Source: a cyanobacterium endosymbiont of Epithemia clementina EcSB (GTDB lineage: Bacteria; Cyanobacteriota; Cyanobacteriia; Cyanobacteriales; Microcystaceae). From it: a DNA stretch of 64,000 nt. The translations under genes and the position numbers were made by a program. Numbering within the stretch: position 1 is the first letter of the stretch; every line of letters begins with the position of its first letter. Location of the stretch: positions 985,110-1,049,109 of the forward strand of contig NZ_CP123991.1 of assembly GCF_029919255.1 (NCBI RefSeq). Reading direction: 5' to 3'. Shown here in pieces: positions 60,895-64,000 of this stretch. Under the pieces are notes generated by a model. The model saw only the letters and a program-made list of their open reading frames with translations. It was not told the DNA's origin and did no database searches.

Positions 60895-61827
60895 ATGCTG
60901 CAACTGCCTGAACCATCCCAAATCCAAAAGAACCTCGTCTCCTTGACGGAATCTTACGAACTCTGTCGCCAAATTACGGCAAAATTTTCCAAAACATTTT
61001 ATCTAGGAACGTTGTTAATGCCTCCCGAAAAGCGTCAAGCAATTTGGGCAATCTATGTTTGGTGTCGTCGCACTGATGAATTAGTTGATGGCCATCAAGC
61101 TCAATTGACAACAGTAGAAACCCTGCAACGTTGGGAAAAACATTTGGAGATGATATTTTTAGGTCATCCTTTTGATAATGAGGATGTAGCACTAGTTGAT
61201 ACTCTCCGACGCTTTCCCATCGAAATTGAACCATTTCAGGAAATGATTGCAGGACAACAAATGGATTTGTATCATAGTCGGTATGAAACCTTTGAAGAAT
61301 TACAACTGTACTGTTACCGTGTGGCGGGAACGGTGGGGTTAATGTCCAGTTCGGTGTTAGGAATCAATGGAGATAAGTGCAGCGTTCCCGGGCAAGAGAG
61401 TCAAAACCATTATATTCCCAAAAAAGAAGCAATCGCCCTCGGAATTGCTAACCAATTAACCAATATTTTACGGGATGTAGGAGAAGATGCCCAACGGGGA
61501 CGGATTTATCTTCCTCTAGAAGACTTGGAAAAATTTAATTACACTCAAGACGATTTATTAGAGGGTGTTGTTGACGAACGGTGGTGTAACCTAATGCGTT
61601 TTGAAATTGAACGCGCCCGCCAATATTATCGGGATGCCGAACGGGGAATTCATTTTCTATCTCAAGATTCCCGTTGGCCAGTATGGGCAGCATTGATGCT
61701 CTATCAAAGTATTTTAAACGTGATAGAAGCCAATAACTACGATGTGTTTACCAAACGGGCTTTTGTTCGAACTCCTAGGAAAATACTGTATCTTCCGGTG
61801 GCTTGGTTACGAGCACAAGTTCTTTAA
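60895..61827 (+). CDS. crtB: Phytoene synthase
   Basis: A 310-residue squalene/phytoene synthase. First aspartate motif in VWCRRTDELVDG, substrate segments YHSRYETFEELQLYCYRVAGTVG, and the second motif NILRDVGEDAQRGRIYLP. It joins two GGPP molecules to 15-cis-phytoene. It lies 181 bp after crtP in the usual cyanobacterial order. The start ATG at 60895 has no clear ribosome-binding site. Confidence 0.95.
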   Translation: MLQLPEPSQIQKNLVSLTESYELCRQITAKFSKTFYLGTLLMPPEKRQAIWAIYVWCRRTDELVDGHQAQLTTVETLQRWEKHLEMIFLGHPFDNEDVALVDTLRRFPIEIEPFQEMIAGQQMDLYHSRYETFEELQLYCYRVAGTVGLMSSSVLGINGDKCSVPGQESQNHYIPKKEAIALGIANQLTNILRDVGEDAQRGRIYLPLEDLEKFNYTQDDLLEGVVDERWCNLMRFEIERARQYYRDAERGIHFLSQDSRWPVWAALMLYQSILNVIEANNYDVFTKRAFVRTPRKILYLPVAWLRAQVL

Positions 61828-62089
61828 AAGATTTTACATCCTAGAGAAGTTTTATGAGCGTTAAATCCCATAGATAAACAATTAAAAGTTAACTGTAAAG
61901 ACATTTCATAGATATTTTCAATAGAAACTAACAATAATACCAATCAACTCAATAACTAGCAGGGCGTTTTCAAGTCAATTATATTCAGTTGTGGCGTTGT
62001 CAATTGTTTTCTTAGACGTTATGAAACTATATGTAGTATAAAACTATTCCTCATAGCTGAGGAAAATTTCTTTTAATTTAAGACAGATA

Positions 62090-62745
62090 TAGATGTCGTA
62101 GAACAATTGCTAGAATAAGATGACGATGCGACTCTACAGGGACTAAGTACTCGCTTATGCGAAAAAATAGATGTTACAGTTGGTCTTCCTGCCAGGTGCT
62201 CTTTGCTCTAAAAATTTAAGTTAACCTAAAAAGAACACTTTAGTCCTTGGAAGCTTACAGATACAGAGTGAAAACCTTGAGGCGAAAATATTGAATTACA
62301 CCTGGAAAACTCAAACTTTCAGACCTAGTTTTTCTTGACAAAACCGGAGTTCATATAGCCATTATTCGTTACTTTACCAGGGCAACTAAAGGGAAATAAA
62401 TCTATAGAAAATAGACGATAATCTAGGAAAAAATATTACATTACTTGGGATGCTCATTACATCAGTTTTTTAGCCATTTTGACTTTTGAACAATTGACAA
62501 AGAAACTTTTCTCACTGATGAAACAGAAGTCTAGTCATAGATAATTTATCGACTCATAAAGCAATAAAAGATTAGAGGACTGATGGAATCTATTTTCAAT
62601 GTGGTTGATATCAGGAGAATGTTTGTTAACTCAAAAATTTAGAAATTCTTAAGACTTAAATCAGGCAGTTAGTTCAGTAACCAATGAAGAGATAATTGGC
62701 TAGTTTATCTACTGTCATTATTATGAGCTACCTAGTTGAACTTAC
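62090..62745 (+). mobile_element. IS630-family transposase pseudogene
   Basis: Mixed frames follow an IS630/Tc1-mariner transposase. VEQLLE-stop-DDDATLQGLSTRLCEKI matches the linker between the helix-turn-helix and catalytic domains, followed by DVTVGLPA. LSDLVFLDKTGVHIAI carries the first DDE aspartate, with YFTRATKGK. KNITLLGMLI and LVIDNLSTHKAIKD (second Asp) follow, and near the end the EIIG-stop-FIYCHYYELP segment. It has many stops and shifts. The HTH part and the terminal repeats could not be located. It lies between crtB and the M16 fossil and may have been inserted in the latter. Confidence 0.75.
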
Positions 62746-62754
62746 TTTCCATAA

Positions 62755-63144
62755 TTTTAGGTATGGGACAGTTTTCTCACTTGGTTCAAGAACGACGCTA
62801 ACACAAGTAGTTAGTTCTTAGGATCGAAAGTAACTTTTCCTTGTAACGATACTCTAGTGTACTTACTCTTAAAGAATGCTTGACTCTTCAGCATTTAGAA
62901 ACGCTAGGATATCTAATCCTAGACGTGCTAGAGATACTAAAAGTCTAACCTATTACTGAAGAAGACTTAGCTAAAGCCCAGCTTCTATTATCTCATGATC
63001 ATATTTTTCCACGGAAACCTCAAGTCAATTAGCAGGGTTATAAGGCCGTTATCATACTATTGTCTCAGTCTCAGAATTACAGCGCGTTGCCTATCAATGT
63101 TTGTCAGATGAACGATATGCTATTACAGTAGTGCAACCCTATTA
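62755..63144 (+). pseudogene. M16 family zinc peptidase pseudogene (C-terminal part)
   Basis: The plus strand reads LGMGQFSHLVQERR, then with stops SNFSL, SSVLTLKECLTLQHLETLGYL, KV-stop-PITEEDLAKAQLLLSHDH and IFSTETSSQLAGL. It ends LQRVAYQCLSDERYAITVVQPY-stop. This is the C-terminal half of a bacterial M16 (processing-peptidase-like) protein. No N-terminal half with the HxxEH zinc motif is recognisable; IS630 debris occupies that place. The intact paralogue starts 26 bp downstream. Confidence 0.78.
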
Positions 63145-63170
63145 ATTTTCCAAAAATTCTTAATTAAGAT

Positions 63171-64000
63171 ATGCAAAAGGTTCAAGGGACCAACAGCCAG
63201 CGATCACCTCATTATCTAAAATTAAACAATGGAATAACAGTCATTTTAGGAGAAAACCCCGCAGCAGATTTAATTTCAGGTCGTATTTTTCTAAAAAACG
63301 CAGGAGGCTTATGGGAACCGAGAGAAAAAACTGGACTGTTCCATCTTTTAACTACGGTAATTACCAAAGGAACTGACAATTTGTCTTCAGTAGAGATTGC
63401 TGAAGCGGTTGAATCTATTGGAGCTATTTTAGGAGCTAATGCCACTGCTGACTATTTAGTAATAGGGGTAAAAACCGTTTCTTCAGATTTTCAGGAAATG
63501 TTAGCGTTAGTGGGAGAAATTTTGCGAGTACCGATTTTTCCTGAAGCGGAAGTCGCTTTAGAAAAAAAGCTTATTCGTCAAAGTATTCGGTCTCAACAAG
63601 AACAACCGTTGAATATAGCTTTTAATCAGTTACGAGCAGCTATGTATGAAGAGCATCCCTATGGAACTTCTATTTTAGGCAAAGAGGAAACTGTTAAAAA
63701 TTTGACTCGGGAAGATTTACAATCCTATCATCAGAATTACTTTCGTCCAGATAATTTAATTATTAGTTTATCAGGGGTTTTAAATATTGATCAGGCTGTT
63801 TCTTGGGTAGAAAAAACCTTTGGTGATTGGCCAATTCCTGATGATTATTTAATCATACCTACCTTACCTAATCTCGAAGTTTGTCCTTGTGAGAAATTCA
63901 CTTTCCAGGAGACTCAACAATCCATCGTTATGTTAGGGTATTTAACTGCAGGAGTCCACAGTCCTGATTATCCTGTTTTAAAATTATTAAGTACCTATTT
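63171..64000 (+). CDS. M16 family peptidase paralogue, N-terminal part (runs off window)
   Basis: The frame is open from the ATG at 63171 to the right edge (about 276 codons). It begins with a strand LNNGITVILGENPAADLISGRIFLKNAGGLWEP. At the position of the zinc motif HxxEH it reads GLFHLLTTVITKGTDNLS, so the glutamate and second histidine are missing. SVEIAEAVESIGA, VALEKKLIRQSIRSQQEQPL and the EEHPYGTSILGKEETVKNLTREDL block are as in M16. This is the non-catalytic-type subunit that normally pairs with an active M16 protein. The adjacent partner gene is dead, so it works alone, has another partner, or is starting to decay. Confidence 0.85.
   Translation, partial: MQKVQGTNSQRSPHYLKLNNGITVILGENPAADLISGRIFLKNAGGLWEPREKTGLFHLLTTVITKGTDNLSSVEIAEAVESIGAILGANATADYLVIGVKTVSSDFQEMLALVGEILRVPIFPEAEVALEKKLIRQSIRSQQEQPLNIAFNQLRAAMYEEHPYGTSILGKEETVKNLTREDLQSYHQNYFRPDNLIISLSGVLNIDQAVSWVEKTFGDWPIPDDYLIIPTLPNLEVCPCEKFTFQETQQSIVMLGYLTAGVHSPDYPVLKLLSTY

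Overview
The window looks like the chromosome of a cyanobacterial endosymbiont whose genome is being reduced. The recognisable genes are of unicellular cyanobacterial type: a group 1 sigma factor, the asd-dapA-rnj cluster divergent from tig-clpP-clpX, crtE/crtP/crtB, a high-light-inducible protein, CtpA, and DUF1997, DUF212 and DUF1868 proteins. Only about 53% of the sequence is intact coding DNA. The long AT-rich spacers hold broken genes that can still be read. The most informative is a fossil of psaC, the core [4Fe-4S] subunit of photosystem I. It has two in-frame stops and a frameshift, but all eight cluster cysteines are still visible. A cyanobacterium that lost psaC, has about half non-coding DNA and shows many recent pseudogenes fits the non-photosynthetic spheroid bodies of rhopalodiacean diatoms (Epithemia/Rhopalodia). 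It does not fit UCYN-A, which is compact and keeps photosystem I. This identification is inference; no marker gene settles the species.

Layout. 0-5.3 kb: UPF0182 (partial), an SDR, a zinc-ribbon membrane protein, psaC and NmrA-like SDR fossils, and a DUF1997 protein. 5.3-10.6 kb: fossils of a COG3044 ABC-class ATPase and of pilI/pilJ chemotaxis genes around an intact MlaE-type lipid permease. 10.6-13.1 kb: a NodU-type carbamoyltransferase with SxtJ-like and SxtK-like membrane partners. 13.9-17.8 kb: HLIP, RpoD, DUF212 and GGPP synthase. 20.8-23.2 kb: a TPR protein and MnmH. 23.3-27.8 kb: a gamma-glutamyltranspeptidase fossil and a long dead zone. 27.8-32.5 kb: UDP-xylose synthesis (UDP-glucose dehydrogenase and UDP-glucuronate decarboxylase), a HAD hydrolase and an M23 peptidase. 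33.9-42.3 kb: YqaE/Pmp3, RNase J, DapA, Asd, and trigger factor-ClpP-ClpX. 42.4-49.9 kb: three more fossils (alpha/beta hydrolase, ABC permease, CysQ-like phosphatase) among 5-FCL, HolA and a DUF1868 protein. 50.3-57.4 kb: an orphan cytosine-C5 methyltransferase, ExoIII, CtpA and a GT39-like glycosyltransferase. 59.3-64 kb: phytoene desaturase and synthase, IS630 debris, a dead M16 peptidase and its surviving inactive-type paralogue.

What is kept is housekeeping: transcription, RNA decay, protein quality control, lysine and threonine precursors, replication, folate, tRNA modification, isoprenoid and carotenoid synthesis, and envelope. What is broken is photosynthesis, motility signalling and peripheral metabolism. 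The strongest unexplained signal is a set of long, mostly perfect inverted repeats (arms of 13-26 bp) spread through the decaying DNA. At least one lies inside the ggt fossil and replaces its codons at constant length. This suggests the palindromes are being formed by mutation, probably template switching, rather than kept as terminators.
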